Assembly: GCF_013753875.1 (NCBI RefSeq) | Contig: NZ_SMDS01000017.1 | Span: 124,001-188,000, forward strand | Source: Candidatus Pantoea persica | GTDB lineage: Bacteria; Pseudomonadota; Gammaproteobacteria; Enterobacterales; Enterobacteriaceae | Length of the DNA: 64,000 nucleotides | Reading direction: 5' to 3' | Shown: piece by piece, positions 35,301-46,942 of the stretch | Layout of the letters: every line of letters starts with the position of its first letter | How positions within the stretch are numbered: position 1 is the stretch's first letter | Notes under the pieces: model-generated | Seen by the model: only the letters and a program-made list of their open reading frames with translations | What the model was told of the DNA's origin: nothing | The model's database searches: none | Made by a program: the position numbers and the translations under genes

Positions 35301-35803
35301 GTCTTACCCTTAGCCTGTTTGCCGGAGGGGCTGAAAAAAACCTCCAGCACCACTAACACGGCGCCGATACAGATGCCGCAGTCAGCGATATTAAAAGTGG
35401 CGAAATGCCAGTTACCAATATAGAAGTCGATAAAGTCGACAACAAAGCCGTGATAAGCGCGATCGAACAGGTTGCCTGCCGCACCGCTGATAATCAGCGC
35501 ATAGGCGATGTTGACGAGCCTCTGGCTGGCGCGATTGCGATACATCATTACCAGCAGCGCCACCACGATAGCGATGGCAATGCCGGCGAAGAACCAGCGC
35601 TGCCAGCCGCCTTTGTCCGCCAGGAAGCTGAACGCCGCGCCGTAGTTGTGCGCGTAGAACAGGTTTAAGAACGGCATAAGCGACTGCGTTTCATGCAGCA
35701 TCATGTTGTTCATCACCCACTTCTTGCTGGCGAAATCTACTAGGGTCACCGCCAGCACCAGCCATACCCAGCGCAAGCCGGTTGAGAGAATAGGTCTACG
35801 CAT
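35297..35803 (-). CDS. lspA: Lipoprotein signal peptidase II
   Basis: LspA cleaves diacylated prolipoproteins in the inner membrane. The product has 168 residues (E. coli 164) and four predicted transmembrane helices. The catalytic aspartates lie in [17 protein letters not shown] and [11 protein letters not shown], and the [20 protein letters not shown] block is present. Its start overlaps the ileS stop and its stop overlaps the fkpB start, so the genes are tightly coupled. It appears intact. Confidence 0.96.
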   Translation of the reverse strand: MRRPILSTGLRWVWLVLAVTLVDFASKKWVMNNMMLHETQSLMPFLNLFYAHNYGAAFSFLADKGGWQRWFFAGIAIAIVVALLVMMYRNRASQRLVNIAYALIISGAAGNLFDRAYHGFVVDFIDFYIGNWHFATFNIADCGICIGAVLVVLEVFFSPSGKQAKGKT

Positions 35804-38592
35804 CAGGCAAATTTACGCTCTTCGCCGTTGCCGGCCAGGTTGGTGTAGCAACGTCCGCACACGGCGAGATGCTCCGCGTTCTGGCCGACGTCGGTGGTGT
35901 AGTGCCAGCAGCGCGGGCACTTCTCGCCTTCTGCCTTATGCAGCGCGATTTTCAGCCCCTTCGCCAGCGCGTAATCCGCCACCGTCGCGCCCGAAGTCAG
36001 CAGCACAAAGCGCAGCTCGTCACCCAGCGCCTGCAGCTTCGCCGCAAGCGAAGCGTCCGCATACAGGGTCACGGTCGCTTCCAGCGCGCTGCCGATGCGC
36101 TTGTCGCTGCGCGCCTGCTCGATCGCCTTGTTGACTTCGCCGCGCACCTTCAGCAGCTCCGCCCAGTAGGCGTCGTTCAGCGCTTCGTCCTGCGACAGGC
36201 CGAACAGCCCCTCATACCACTCTTCGGTGAAGACGTACTGCGCGCGTTTGCCCGGCAGATAGCCCCAGATTTCGTCGGCGGTAAAGGACATGATCGGCGC
36301 CATCCAGCGCACCAGCGCCTCGACGATATGCCACAGCGCGGTCTGGCAGCTGCGGCGCGCCAGGCTGTCGCGCTTCGCGGTGTACTGACGATCCTTGATG
36401 ATATCCAGGTAGAAGGAGCCCATCTCCACCGAGCAGAACTGCATCAGGCGCTGGATAACTTCATGGAAGTCGTAGTTTTCGTAGGAGGCGACGATATCCG
36501 CCTGCACGGCCTGCGCGCGGCCCACCGCCCAGCGGTCCAGCACCACCATCTCTTCCGGCTTGACCATATCGGTTTCAGGATTAAAGCCGTTCAGGTTCGC
36601 CAGCAGGAAGCGCGCGGTGTTGCGGATTCGGCGATAGGCGTCAGCGGAACGCTTCAGGATCTCGTCGGAGACCGCCATCTCGCCGGAATAGTCGGTAGAG
36701 GCGACCCACAGACGCAGAATATCCGCGCCCAGCTTGTTCATCACGTCCTGCGGCGACACGGTGTTGCCGATCGACTTGGACATTTTGCGGCCCTGACCGT
36801 CCACGGTAAAGCCGTGGGTCAGCACCTGGCGGTACGGCGCTTTGCCCTTCATCGCCGTCGAGATCATCAGTGAGGACATAAACCAGCCGCGATGCTGGTC
36901 GGAGCCTTCCAGATACATATCAGCAGCGTGGCCGCCGAACTCTGGACTCGCGTCAACCACCGCATAGCTGGTGGAGCCGGAGTCGAACCAGACGTCCAGC
37001 GTGTCCGGCACTTTCACGTAGCTGTCGGCGTCGTCGCCCATCAGGTCGCGCGGATCGAGATCCCACCACGCTTGAATGCCGTCCTGCTCGACGCGCTGCG
37101 CCACTTTTTCCATCAGCGCCAGCGTGTCCGGGTGCAGCTGCTCGGTCTCTTTATGCACGAACAGCGCAATCGGCACGCCCCAGGTGCGCTGACGCGAGAT
37201 GCACCAGTCGGGACGGTTTGCCACCATCGCTTCGATGCGCGCCTGGCCCCAGTCCGGAATCCACTGTACGCCTTTGATCTCCTTCAGCGACTGCGCGCGC
37301 AGCCCTTTCTGATCCATGCTGAAAAACCACTGCGGCGTGGCGCGGAAGATGATCGGCGTTTTGTGGCGCCAGCAGTGCGGGTAGCTGTGCAGCATTTTTT
37401 CCATGTGCAGCAGCGCGCCCTTCTCCTTCAGCAGCTCGACGATAACGTCGTTGGCTTTAAAGACGTTCAGGCCGTCCAGCGTCGGATAGGTGCCCGGCAG
37501 ATAGGTGCCGTCCGGAGCGACCGGGTTGGCCACTTCGATGCCGTACTTCTGGCCGATCACGTAGTCGTCCGGACCGTGGCCCGGCGCGATGTGCACGGAG
37601 CCGGTACCGGCATCGAGCGTCACGTGCTCGCCCAGCACCACCGGCGACTGAATGTTGGTCAGGAACGGGTGCTGGAAGGTCAACAGCTCCAGCGCCGCAC
37701 CTTTGCATTCGCCCAGTATGGTCCACTCGCTGACGCCGGCGCGCTTCATCACGCTCTCGACCAGATCTTTGGCGAGGATCATCGCGCGGCCGTCGATCTG
37801 CAGCAGCTGATAGTCGAACTCCGGATGCAGCGAGATGGCGCGGTTAGCGGGCATGGTCCACTGCGTGGTGGTCCAGATCACCAGCGAGATCGGGCCGTTG
37901 ACCGGCGCGTCGCCAAATTTCGCGCGCACCGCATCGACGTCGACCGCATTGAACATAACGTCGATAGAGAGCGAGGTTTTGTCATAGTATTCGACTTCCG
38001 CTTCAGCCAGCGCCGAACGGCAGTCCAGGCACCAGTGCACCGGCTTCGCGCCCTTGTGCAGATGGCCGTTGCCGATGATTTTGCCCAGCGCGCGGATGAC
38101 GTTGGCTTCGGTCTGGAAGTTCATCGTGAGATAGGGGCGTTCCCAGTCGCCCAGCACGCCGAGACGGATAAAGTCTGCCTTCTGGCTTTCTACCTGCTCG
38201 GCGGCGTATTTGCGGCACGCTTCGCGGAATTCGGCCGGCGTCGCTTTCTCGCCCGGCTTGCCGATCATCTGCTCGACCTTGTGCTCGATCGGCAGGCCGT
38301 GACAGTCCCAGCCCGGAACGTAAGGCGAATCGTAGCCCGCCATGCATTTCGACTTGACGGTAATGTCTTTCAGAATCTTGTTAACTGAGTGACCAATATG
38401 AATGCTGCCGTTCGCATAGGGAGGGCCGTCATGCAGGATAAAAATTTTTTTCCCTTTTTTGGCTTCGCGGATGATACCGTACAGGTTGTCATCATACCAG
38501 CGTTGCAGCATTCCCGGCTCGCGTTTGGCGAGATCGCCACGCATCGGGAACCCCGTTTCGGGCAAATTCAGGGTAGATTTATAGTCACTCAT
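35803..38592 (-). CDS. ileS: Isoleucyl-tRNA synthetase
   Basis: IleRS charges tRNA-Ile. I place the start at ATG 38592 ([19 protein letters not shown]), giving 929 residues (E. coli 938). HIGH ([10 protein letters not shown]) and KMSKS ([10 protein letters not shown]) are present, as are two C-terminal zinc cysteine pairs (CPRCWH, CGRC). In the CP1 editing domain the near-invariant WTTTPWTLPAN reads [11 protein letters not shown], and GxVHTAPGHG reads [10 protein letters not shown]. The small shortening relative to E. coli is near [11 protein letters not shown]. The frame is fully open. Confidence 0.96.
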   Translation of the reverse strand: MSDYKSTLNLPETGFPMRGDLAKREPGMLQRWYDDNLYGIIREAKKGKKIFILHDGPPYANGSIHIGHSVNKILKDITVKSKCMAGYDSPYVPGWDCHGLPIEHKVEQMIGKPGEKATPAEFREACRKYAAEQVESQKADFIRLGVLGDWERPYLTMNFQTEANVIRALGKIIGNGHLHKGAKPVHWCLDCRSALAEAEVEYYDKTSLSIDVMFNAVDVDAVRAKFGDAPVNGPISLVIWTTTQWTMPANRAISLHPEFDYQLLQIDGRAMILAKDLVESVMKRAGVSEWTILGECKGAALELLTFQHPFLTNIQSPVVLGEHVTLDAGTGSVHIAPGHGPDDYVIGQKYGIEVANPVAPDGTYLPGTYPTLDGLNVFKANDVIVELLKEKGALLHMEKMLHSYPHCWRHKTPIIFRATPQWFFSMDQKGLRAQSLKEIKGVQWIPDWGQARIEAMVANRPDWCISRQRTWGVPIALFVHKETEQLHPDTLALMEKVAQRVEQDGIQAWWDLDPRDLMGDDADSYVKVPDTLDVWFDSGSTSYAVVDASPEFGGHAADMYLEGSDQHRGWFMSSLMISTAMKGKAPYRQVLTHGFTVDGQGRKMSKSIGNTVSPQDVMNKLGADILRLWVASTDYSGEMAVSDEILKRSADAYRRIRNTARFLLANLNGFNPETDMVKPEEMVVLDRWAVGRAQAVQADIVASYENYDFHEVIQRLMQFCSVEMGSFYLDIIKDRQYTAKRDSLARRSCQTALWHIVEALVRWMAPIMSFTADEIWGYLPGKRAQYVFTEEWYEGLFGLSQDEALNDAYWAELLKVRGEVNKAIEQARSDKRIGSALEATVTLYADASLAAKLQALGDELRFVLLTSGATVADYALAKGLKIALHKAEGEKCPRCWHYTTDVGQNAEHLAVCGRCYTNLAGNGEERKFA

Positions 38593-38620
38593 CAGATTCT
38601 CGTTTCCGTATTTCGCGGGG

Positions 38621-39544
38621 TTAAAGCCCAAAGAAGTGCCGGGCGGTTACCACATCTTTCGCAATTTGTTCTTTCAACGCCTCTAGTGAGGCAAAGCGCT
38701 GCTCGTTACGTATCTTGTGCTTCAGCACCACATCAATGTGTTTGCCATACAGATTGATATTGATGTCAAGCAGGTGAACTTCAAGCTGCTGGCGAAAACC
38801 TTTTACCGTCGGCCGCGTGCCGATATTGGCGACGCCCGGAACAGGCGCGCCCAGGCCAAGCACCTCGACCGCATAAACGCCTTTCACCGGTGAGACGATG
38901 CGGCGCAAGGGAAGATTCGCGGTGGGAAAACCGATGGTGCGTCCCAGCGCCTCGCCGTGTACGACGCGGCCGGAGATACTAAAGGGATGGCCCAGCAGCA
39001 TATGCGCCAGCGCCAGATCGTCCTCGGCCAGCGCCTGACGCACGGCGGTGCTGCTGATGCGCTTGCCCCCGTCGCAGAAGGTTTCGGTGCTGACAACGTC
39101 AAAGCCATACTCGACACCGGCCCTCTGTAATAACAGGAAATCGCCCTGGCGGCCAGCGCCAAAGCGGAAATCGTCGCCGACCGCCAGATAGTTGACGCCC
39201 AGCTTGTCCACCAGCAGATCGGTGATGAAGCACTGCGCCGACAGCGCGGCAAAGCGCCGGTCGAAACGCACGCACAGAACCCGATCGACGCCAGCTTCCG
39301 CCAAGTATTTCAGCTTCTCACGCAGGCGCGTCAGGCGAGCGGGCGCTTTGTCGCCGGCAAACAGCTCCAGCGGCTGCGGCTCGAACAGCATCACCATGAC
39401 CGGAAGCTGGCGTTTGCGTCCTTTCTCACACAGACGTGCCATCAGGGCCTGATGGCCGCGATGCACGCCGTCAAAATTGCCAATGGTCAGGACACAGCCG
39501 CGATGCTGCTGGGTGAGATTATGAATACCGCGAATAAACTTCAT
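38621..39544 (-). CDS. ribF: Bifunctional riboflavin kinase / FAD synthetase
   Basis: RibF makes FMN and then FAD. The 307 residues (E. coli 313) contain the nucleotidylyltransferase part ([41 protein letters not shown]). The C-terminal riboflavin kinase follows, with [21 protein letters not shown] and [11 protein letters not shown]. It is the first gene of the ribF-ileS-lspA-fkpB-ispH cluster, with 28 nt to ileS, and is divergent from rpsT. It appears intact. Confidence 0.96.
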   Translation of the reverse strand: MKFIRGIHNLTQQHRGCVLTIGNFDGVHRGHQALMARLCEKGRKRQLPVMVMLFEPQPLELFAGDKAPARLTRLREKLKYLAEAGVDRVLCVRFDRRFAALSAQCFITDLLVDKLGVNYLAVGDDFRFGAGRQGDFLLLQRAGVEYGFDVVSTETFCDGGKRISSTAVRQALAEDDLALAHMLLGHPFSISGRVVHGEALGRTIGFPTANLPLRRIVSPVKGVYAVEVLGLGAPVPGVANIGTRPTVKGFRQQLEVHLLDININLYGKHIDVVLKHKIRNEQRFASLEALKEQIAKDVVTARHFFGL

Positions 39545-40125
<581 letters not shown>

Positions 40126-40149
40126 GCCTTTGTTCATCGCTTTGTAAAA

Positions 40150-40178
40150 AAGGACCGGCGCTTAGCCGGTTCTTTGTT
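40150..40178 (+). terminator. rpsT terminator
   Basis: GACCGGC-GCTTA-GCCGGTTC followed by TTTGTTT begins 28 nt after the rpsT stop. Confidence 0.82.
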
Positions 40179-40180
40179 TA

Positions 40181-41140
40181 TCACGCCGCGCGCCGCGCCA
40201 AGCAACGTCCCAGGATCAGATAGCCCGCGACGGCCGAGAGAATCGAGCCCAGCAGAATGCCTAGCTTCGCCAGTGTAATCAGCTGCGGATTGGCGTCGCC
40301 GTAGGCGAGCGATGTGATAAAGATCGACATGGTAAAGCCGATGCCGCAAAGCACGCCCACCGCGGCAATATCCGCGAGCGTGGTGTTTTGTGGCAGCGTG
40401 GCGATGCGACACTTCACCGCCAGCCAGCAGAACAGCGTAATGCCAAGCGGTTTGCCGAGCAGCGCCCCGCCGCGATTCCCATGGGCAGCAGCGAAAAGAT
40501 ATCGCTAGCCTGCACACCCGCCAGCGTCGCGCACGCCTGACTTCAGCACGGCGGTCCACAGCACCATGCCCACCAGCAGATAGAGCCCGGCATTGCGCAC
40601 CGGCAACGCCCAGCGGCGTCAGCGACAGCTCGCTGGTGTGGAACAGCGCGATAATCACAATGGCACCGAGATCGTCGATGATCGCAAGCGCCATCAGAAA
40701 GATCTTCAGCGCAGGCGGCTGCCGAGCGCGAAGGCGATATCGGGGGCGGTGGGAATCGCCCAGCTGCTGCGCATGGCGGCGTTCGCACGGTTAAACACAA
40801 GGAACAGCAGGCCAGGCATCAGCATGCCACCCAGCGCGGCGATCAGCGGGAATACGGCCTGTTCGCGCTTCGCCAGCGCGCCCATCACCATTTCGCGCTT
40901 TACCTCGAGGCCGACCATCAGGAAGAAGAGTGCCATCAGCGCGTCGTTAATCCACAGCAGCAGGTTTTTGCTGATGTCGAGGGAGCCGAAGCGGAATTCG
41001 ACCGGCACCGCCAGCAGCACCTGATAATCCTGCTGCGTGCTGGCGTGATTCGCCAGAAACATGGCCAGCGCGGCCGCAAGAATAAGTACGACGCCGCTGG
41101 TGGCGTCATTTTGGAGTAATTTTTTTAGCCCGATATTCAC
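40181..41140 (-). pseudogene. nhaA: Na+/H+ antiporter NhaA, broken
   Basis: ATG 41140 begins MNIGLKKLLQNDATSGVVLILAAALAMFLANH, the NhaA N-terminus. The frame is open to AFALGSRLR, where a deletion removes the usual VLALLGSRVP region and shifts the frame at about 40715. The sequence resumes as [28 protein letters not shown], then breaks again several times. It ends with the recognisable [29 protein letters not shown]. In AFALG the preceding residues read TAPD where E. coli has ATD. The neighbouring nhaR regulator is absent. It is non-functional. Confidence 0.9.
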
Positions 41141-41236
41141 GAGTTATCCTTGCCAGAAATGAAACGCAAACCAGACGTAATGATAACATTTTGTAAACGC
41201 AGTTGATTTAGCCGCGGCACCGAATCGCTCCCATGG

Positions 41237-41268
41237 GCAAAAAAAAGCCAGCGACAGTGCGCTGGCCT
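41237..41268 (-). terminator. dnaKJ operon terminator
   Basis: On the minus strand GGCCAGCG-CACTGT-CGCTGGC followed by eight T lies about 20 nt after the dnaJ stop. Confidence 0.88.
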
Positions 41269-41286
41269 GGTGTTCAGTGATGCCCG

Positions 41287-42429
41287 TTAGCGGGTCAGGT
41301 CGTCAAAAAACTTCTTCACGCCGTCGAAAAAGCTTTTGGAGCGCGGGCTGTTGTTTTCCCCCGTCGGACCGCCGAAGCTCTCCTCCAGGTCGCGCAGCAG
41401 TTTTTTCTGCTTCTCGTTGAGGTTGACCGGCGTTTCCACCACCACACGGCACAGCAGATCGCCGACCGCGCCGCCGCGCACCGATTTCACTCCTTTGCCG
41501 CGCATGCGGAACAGCTTACCGGTCTGGGTTTCAGACGGCACTTTCAGCTTCACACGGCCATCCAGCGTCGGCACTTCAATCTCGCCGCCCAGCGCCGCCA
41601 TAGCAAAGTTGATCGGCACTTCGCAGTAGAGGTTGTTCTCTTCGCGCTCAAAGATCGGGTGTTTCTTCACCGATACCTGGACGTAGAGGTCGCCCACTGG
41701 CGCGCCCTGCTCGCCCGCTTCACCTTCGCCGCTAAGACGGATACGGTCGCCGGTATCCACGCCTGCGGGAATTTTCACCGACAGGGTTTTCGACTTCTCG
41801 ACGCGGCCGTGGCCGTGACAGGCGTTGCACGGATCTTTAATCACCGAGCCGCGGCCGTGACAGGTCGGACAGGCCTGCTGCACGGTAAAGAAGCCCTGCC
41901 GCATCTGCACCTGGCCCGCGCCGTGACAGGTCGGACAGGTCTGCGGCTGGGTGCCCGCTTTCGCGCCGCTACCGTGGCAGACGTCGCACTCCTGCAGTGT
42001 CAGGATGCGGATCTCTTTGGTCACGCCGCGCACCGCTTCTTCCAGCGTCAGCTCCATGTTGTAGCGTAAATCGGCGCCGCGCGCTGCGCGCTGACGACGA
42101 CCGCCGCCAAAGATATCGCCGAAGACGTCGCCAAAGATATCGCTGAAGTCTGCGCCGCCGCCAAAGCCGCCGCCGCCGAATCCACCGCCGCCCATTCCGC
42201 CCTGTTCAAACGCCGCATGGCCGTACTGATCGTACGCCGCGCGCTTCTGCGCGTCGGTCAGGATTTCGTAGGCTTCCTTGACCTCTTTGAACTTGGCTTC
42301 CGCCTCTTTGTCACCCGGATTGCGATCGGGGTGATATTTCATCGCCAGGCGTTTGTACGCCTTTTTAATTTCGCGCTCGTCCGCGGATTTGGAGACGCCT
42401 AAAATCTCGTAATAGTCGCTCTTTTCCAT
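41287..42429 (-). CDS. dnaJ: Chaperone protein DnaJ
   Basis: DnaJ is the Hsp40 partner that stimulates DnaK ATPase and delivers substrates. The 380-residue product (E. coli 376) shows the J-domain ([14 protein letters not shown], with HPD in YHPDRNPGD). A Gly/Phe-rich linker with GGFGGGG repeats follows. Four CxxCxGxG zinc motifs ([32 protein letters not shown]) precede the C-terminal substrate domain. It lies 100 nt downstream of dnaK in the heat-shock operon. It appears intact. Confidence 0.97.
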   Translation of the reverse strand: MEKSDYYEILGVSKSADEREIKKAYKRLAMKYHPDRNPGDKEAEAKFKEVKEAYEILTDAQKRAAYDQYGHAAFEQGGMGGGGFGGGGFGGGADFSDIFGDVFGDIFGGGRRQRAARGADLRYNMELTLEEAVRGVTKEIRILTLQECDVCHGSGAKAGTQPQTCPTCHGAGQVQMRQGFFTVQQACPTCHGRGSVIKDPCNACHGHGRVEKSKTLSVKIPAGVDTGDRIRLSGEGEAGEQGAPVGDLYVQVSVKKHPIFEREENNLYCEVPINFAMAALGGEIEVPTLDGRVKLKVPSETQTGKLFRMRGKGVKSVRGGAVGDLLCRVVVETPVNLNEKQKKLLRDLEESFGGPTGENNSPRSKSFFDGVKKFFDDLTR

Positions 42430-42529
42430 TTTTAGCCCTTAACATACTCGCACGGGCGTGGAGAGATCTCCTACGCCCGTGCTGGTTTCAACGGCTGTCA
42501 GGCCAACCGTCGCGCCCGGTCAGGGGCAA

Positions 42530-44452
42530 TTATTTTTTGTTGTCTTTCACTTCTTCGAATTCAGCGTCGACCACGTTGTCATCTCTCTTCGCCGAAGAGT
42601 CGGCTGCATTCGCGCCGCCCGCCTGTGCCTGCTGCTGCTGCTGCTGCGCCGCTTCCATCAGCTTGCTGGAAACCTGCATCAGCGCCTGCATTTTCGCGTC
42701 GATCGCCTCTTTGTCTTCGCCTTTCAGCGCGCTTTCCAGCTCGCTCAGTGCGGACTCGATCGGCGCCTTATCATCGGCGGAGAGCTTGTCGCCCGCTTCA
42801 TCCAGCTGCTTACGGGTGCTGTGCGCAATCTGGTCGCCCTGGTTGCGTGTCTGCACCAGCTCTTCGAACTTACGATCCGATTCAGCATTCGCTTCTGCGT
42901 CGCGAACCATTTTTTCGATTTCGTCTTCGTTCAGGCCGGAAGAAGCTTTGATGGTGATCTTCTGCTCTTTACCGCTGTTTTTGTCTTTCGCCGAGACGTG
43001 CAGGATGCCGTCCGCATCGATATCGAAGGTCACTTCGATCTGCGGCATGCCACGCGGCGCCGGCTGGATACCGTCCAGGTTGAACTGGCCGAGGGATTTG
43101 TTATCGCTGGAACGCTTACGCTCGCCTTGCAGCACGTGAATGGTTACGGCAGACTGGTTATCTTCAGCGGTCGAGAACACTTGGGTGTGCTTGGTCGGAA
43201 TGGTTGTGTTCTTGCTGATCAGCGAAGTCATCACGCCGCCCATGGTTTCGATACCCAGCGACAGCGGGGTAACGTCCAGCAGCAGCACGTCTTTCACGTC
43301 ACCCGCCAGCACGCCGCCCTGCACTGCTGCGCCCACGGCAACCGCTTCGTCCGGGTTAACGTCCTTACGCGGCTCTTTGCCGAAGAACTCCGCCACTTTC
43401 GCCTGTACCATCGGCATACGCGTCTGGCCACCAACCAGGATGACGTCGTTGATGTCGGACACAGAGAGGCCCGCATCCTGCAGCGCGACTTTCAGCGGCT
43501 CGATTGAGCGGCTGACCAGATCTTCTACCAGCGACTCGAGCTTCGCGCGGGTCACTTTGATGTTCAGGTGTTTTGGACCGGTCGCGTCCGCCGTGATGTA
43601 CGGCAGGTTAACGTCGGTCTGCTGCGCAGAAGAGAGTTCGATTTTCGCTTTCTCTGCCGCTTCTTTCAGACGCTGCATCGCCAGCGGATCGTTGTGCAGA
43701 TCGATGCCCTGATCTTTCTTGAACTCTGCAACCAGGTAGTTGATCAGACGGCTGTCGAAGTCTTCGCCGCCCAAGTGGGTATCACCGCTGGTGGCCAGCA
43801 CTTCAAAGGTTTTTTCGCCGTCGACTTCGTCGATTTCGATAATTGAGATATCGAAGGTACCGCCGCCCAGGTCGTATACCGCGATGGTGCGGTTGCCCTG
43901 GCCTTTGTCCAGACCGTAAGCCAGCGCGGCTGCGGTCGGTTCGTTAATGATACGTTTCACTTCCAGACCAGCGATACGGCCGGCGTCTTTGGTCGCCTGA
44001 CGCTGCGCATCGTTGAAGTAGGCCGGCACGGTGATAACGGCTTCGGTCACCGGCTCGCCGAGATAGTCTTCAACGGTCTTTTTCATTTTCTTCAGCACTT
44101 CCGCAGAGATCTGCGGCGGCGCCATTTTCTGACCTTTTACTTCCAGCCAGGCATCGCCGTTGTCGGAAGAGGTAATTTTGTACGGCATGATTTTGATATC
44201 ACGCTGTACTTCTTCATCCTGGAAACGACGGCCGATCAGACGCTTGATAGCGAACAGCGTATTCTGCGGGTTGGTCACCGCCTGACGTTTAGCCGGTTGA
44301 CCGACCAGAGTTTCACCATCCTGCGTATACGCAATAATTGAAGGCGTGGTGCGATCGCCCTCGGCATTCTCGAGCACGCGCGCTTTAGTGCCGTCCATGA
44401 TCGCAACACAAGAGTTGGTTGTACCCAGGTCAATACCAATAATCTTACCCAT
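42530..44452 (-). CDS. dnaK: Chaperone protein DnaK (Hsp70)
   Basis: DnaK is the central Hsp70. The 640-residue product (E. coli 638) begins [21 protein letters not shown]. It contains the phosphate-loop motif [14 protein letters not shown], the linker [16 protein letters not shown] and the substrate-binding domain. It ends with a Gln-rich tail and EEVKDNKK, the co-chaperone-binding end. A strong sigma-32 promoter lies upstream at 44575-44604. It appears intact. Confidence 0.98.
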   Translation of the reverse strand: MGKIIGIDLGTTNSCVAIMDGTKARVLENAEGDRTTPSIIAYTQDGETLVGQPAKRQAVTNPQNTLFAIKRLIGRRFQDEEVQRDIKIMPYKITSSDNGDAWLEVKGQKMAPPQISAEVLKKMKKTVEDYLGEPVTEAVITVPAYFNDAQRQATKDAGRIAGLEVKRIINEPTAAALAYGLDKGQGNRTIAVYDLGGGTFDISIIEIDEVDGEKTFEVLATSGDTHLGGEDFDSRLINYLVAEFKKDQGIDLHNDPLAMQRLKEAAEKAKIELSSAQQTDVNLPYITADATGPKHLNIKVTRAKLESLVEDLVSRSIEPLKVALQDAGLSVSDINDVILVGGQTRMPMVQAKVAEFFGKEPRKDVNPDEAVAVGAAVQGGVLAGDVKDVLLLDVTPLSLGIETMGGVMTSLISKNTTIPTKHTQVFSTAEDNQSAVTIHVLQGERKRSSDNKSLGQFNLDGIQPAPRGMPQIEVTFDIDADGILHVSAKDKNSGKEQKITIKASSGLNEDEIEKMVRDAEANAESDRKFEELVQTRNQGDQIAHSTRKQLDEAGDKLSADDKAPIESALSELESALKGEDKEAIDAKMQALMQVSSKLMEAAQQQQQQAQAGGANAADSSAKRDDNVVDAEFEEVKDNKK

Positions 44453-44574
44453 CTAAACGTCTCCCACTTAAATTCTTTTTCAATTTGGCTTGTGAACCCT
44501 TAATGCGGGCGCTTTGTTGGCTTTCAACCGCAATTACTCGCTTTTTTTCCCGGGCTCACAACGCTCGATGACAA

Positions 44575-44604
44575 CTAAATGGGGCCGCTTCAAAGCGCAT
44601 CAAG
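44575..44604 (-). promoter_or_regulatory. Sigma-32 heat-shock promoter of dnaKJ
   Basis: On the minus strand CTTGAT (44604-44599), a 14-nt spacer and CCCCATTTAG (44584-44575) match the E. coli dnaK P1 promoter in both boxes and in spacing. The dnaK start is about 120 nt downstream. Confidence 0.9.
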
Positions 44605-44765
44605 GGTTAAAAAGAAATTTTTTTTCAACACCAGCGATTTTTTTCGGGTCGGGCGGGCGCAAGCCTGACGGACACGGTAGTAAAAAGGCCGCCCTGGGCG
44701 CCTTGAAAAGCAGAGAGGCGAACAGGATGGCGAGCGGGTGCTGCCAGCGCGTCATCCCATGCCGG
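44605..44765. other. GC-rich intergenic stretch upstream of dnaK
   Basis: This stretch of about 160 bp lies between the dnaK promoter and the end of the MFS remnant. It has a short inverted repeat around GGCCGCCCTGGGCGCC. A 74-codon antisense frame here lacks a ribosome-binding site and is probably spurious. No gene was recognised. Confidence 0.5.
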
Positions 44766-46017
44766 CTACAGGCGAGTGCCTGCCAGCACGCGCTGCCGCC
44801 CACTGTAGTGCAGCCAAAGCCCAACCACCAGCCCGAGCGCCGCCAGCGTCAGCACGTGCCAGGCGGGCGCCAGCGGCGTCAGGCACATGATTAGCGTGAC
44901 GAAAACGGGCGTCAGGCCGCCAAAGATGACGTAGGCGACGTTGTAGGAAAAGGAGATGATGGATGCAGGTAAAGCACACCGCCGCAGGAAAAGCGCGCAC
45001 CATCAGAAAAGGCACCACGCCGACAACGCCGACGCTGAGGCCCGCCAGCCCGTAGTTAACGAACAGGCTGTCGGCGTCAGGCTGGAGAAAAAGTGCCAGC
45101 AGCAGTGAACTGCCCATCAGCGTTTTCGCCGCGCCCATCCAGTCCACCAGCCAGCCGGTGATGACGCAGCCCGCCAGCAGCATCACCGTCGCCAGGCAGT
45201 TGGCCTGCAGGCTCAGCGCGGCGCTGATACCGTGCTGTTTCTGCATCAGCGCCGGTGCCATCAGGATCACTACCACAATGCAGGCGGAGAGCAGCCAGGT
45301 GAGCAGCATCGAGAGCTCGACGCCGCCTTTTTGTTGCGTCAGCACGGTTTTCAGCGGCAGCGTCTTGCGCTGCTGCATTTCCTGAAACACCGGCGTTTCG
45401 TGCAGCCAGCGGCGCAGATACATCGCCAGCAGGCCGAACAGGCTGCCGACGAAGAAGGGAATGCGCTAGCCGATGCTGGCCACGGTCTGCGGCGTCATGC
45501 TGCTGGTGATGGCGGTCGCCACCAGCGATCCGAGCAGAATGCCGGCCGTCAGCCCGGCGGTCAGGGTGCCGCAGGCGAAGCCGACGCGCCCTTCCGGCAC
45601 GTGCTCCGCCACAAAGACCCACACGCCCGGCACTTAGCCGCCGATGGCCGCGCCCTGCAACAGGCGCAGCAGCAGCATCAGCAGCGGCGCCGCGATGCCG
45701 GCCACGTCATACAGCGTCGGCAGCGCCATCAGCAGAATGCTGAGGCTGAACATCGTCTTGCGCCCTACCTTGTCGCCGAAGTGCGCCATCACCAGCCTGC
45801 CCAGCGGCCGCGCCAGGTAACCGGCGGCGAAAATGGCGAAGGTCTTCAACTGGCGCAGCCAGTCCGTAATATCGGGCAGGAAGAAGAGTTCGCCGATTAC
45901 GGCGGCGAAGAAGACGAAAATAATAAAGTCGTAGAACTCCAGCGCGCCGCCGAGCGCGGCCAGCGACAGCATTTCATAGTCCTGACCCGTCAGGCGGTGA
46001 GAAACAGGCGAATCCAT
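44766..46017 (-). pseudogene. MFS metabolite:H+ symporter family transporter, broken
   Basis: ATG 46017 begins MDSPVSHRLTGQDYEMLSLAALGGALEFYDF, the MHS-type carrier N-terminus, followed by GYLARPLGRLVMAHFGDKVGRKT (loop 2-3 signature). A TAA at 45634-45636 follows LLQGAAIGG, where Glu is expected. A TAG at 45466-45468 replaces Trp before RIPFFVGSLFGLLAMYLRRWLHETP. The frame shifts near 44965. The ancestral end is ARVL AGTRL then TAG at 44766-44768. The substrate cannot be told; the family includes citrate, proline/betaine, shikimate and other organic-acid carriers. It is not present here in E. coli. Confidence 0.85.
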
Positions 46018-46132
46018 ACAGACAGCTCTTTCCGAAGCAAAAGTAGAGGTTGTAAACAGAGGATTACTATACCGTCAATCTTTCACCACACCAGCGCTAC
46101 CAGAGGCTATGCCTGAAATGCGCTGTTTTCAG

Positions 46133-46714
46133 TTATTTATCTCTTTTAATGGCGCTTTTGGGGCGAAAAGCTGCTATCACCTGCGGATGGGTTTCCACAT
46201 ACGATCCTTCCAGCAGCTGTAAACAATAAGGTACGGCGGCAAAAATGCCTGGCACGCTGACCTTGCCATCGGCATCCTTCAGCCCTTCCAGCGTCTCTTT
46301 AATCGATTTCGGCTGCCCTGGCAGATTAAGCACCAGCGACTGCTTGCGGATGACGCCAACCTGGCGCGACAGAATGGCGGTCGGCACGAACTTCAGGCTG
46401 ATCTGCTGGCATCTGCTCGCCGAAGCCCGGCATTTCGCGGTCGGCAACCGCCAGCGTAGCGTCAGGCGTCGCGCCGGGCCGGGCCGGTGCCGCCGGTGGT
46501 CAGCACCAGATGGCAGAAGCGCTCATCCACCAGCTTGCAAATTGCCTGTTCGATTTGCGGCTGCTCGTCCGGCACCAGCCGGGTTTCCGTGATAAAGGGC
46601 GTAGCCAGCGCGCTGTTGAGCCCAGGCCTCCAGCGCAGGAATACCCTGATCCTGATAAATGCCGTTGGCGGCGCGATCGGAAACGGAGATCAGGCCAATG
46701 CGTAAAGTATCCAT
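46133..46714 (-). pseudogene. mog: Molybdopterin adenylyltransferase Mog, broken
   Basis: Mog adenylylates molybdopterin before Mo insertion. ATG 46714 begins MDTLRIGLISVSDRAANGIYQDQGIPALEAW. The frame shifts near 46620, resumes as PFITETRLVPDEQ...CHLVLTTGGTGPARR (active-site GGTG motif), and shifts at least once more near 46410-46480. The last part, ISLKFVPTAILSRQVGVIRKQ to AAFRPKSAIK, is readable and ends in TAA. Loss suggests molybdoenzymes are no longer needed, or that another enzyme covers the step. Confidence 0.9.
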
Positions 46715-46795
46715 GCGATTTCTACCCGGGTTAACCGCTGAGCGGCGAGACATGAAAGAGACAGAGAGAAGGATAATAGAAGTGAGGCCAGGAGA

Positions 46796-46822
46796 AAACC
46801 GTGGCGGACGGGCTGCCACGGT
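46796..46822 (-). terminator. Terminator of the vanished talB gene
   Basis: On the minus strand CCGTGGC-AGCCCGTCC-GCCACGG is followed by TTTTC. It lies just after the talB relic stop, so it outlived its gene. Confidence 0.7.
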
Positions 46823-46828
46823 CGCAGA

Positions 46829-46891
46829 TTACAGCAGGTCGGCGATTATCTTCTCGAGTTTGCCCTGATCGACGGCGAAGTCTCGGCGGCC
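46829..46891 (-). pseudogene. talB: Transaldolase B relic (last ~19 codons)
   Basis: On the minus strand the sequence RDFAVDQGKLEKIIADLL followed by TAA is nearly identical to the C-terminus of enterobacterial TalB. It sits between mog and yaaA in the same order and orientation as in E. coli. The other 95 percent of the gene, and yaaJ beyond it, are missing, so a deletion removed them, leaving this stub about 50 nt from yaaA. Confidence 0.85.
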
Positions 46892-46942
46892 TGTTAATGA
46901 CTATTTTTCCCGCAGAAACAAGGGACAACCGAGGAAGCAATG

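Noticed and set aside
44600-44824. A 74-codon minus-strand frame upstream of dnaK
   Set aside because: It spans the sigma-32 promoter side and the end of the MFS remnant, with no ribosome-binding site and Pro/Cys-rich composition. It is probably non-coding.
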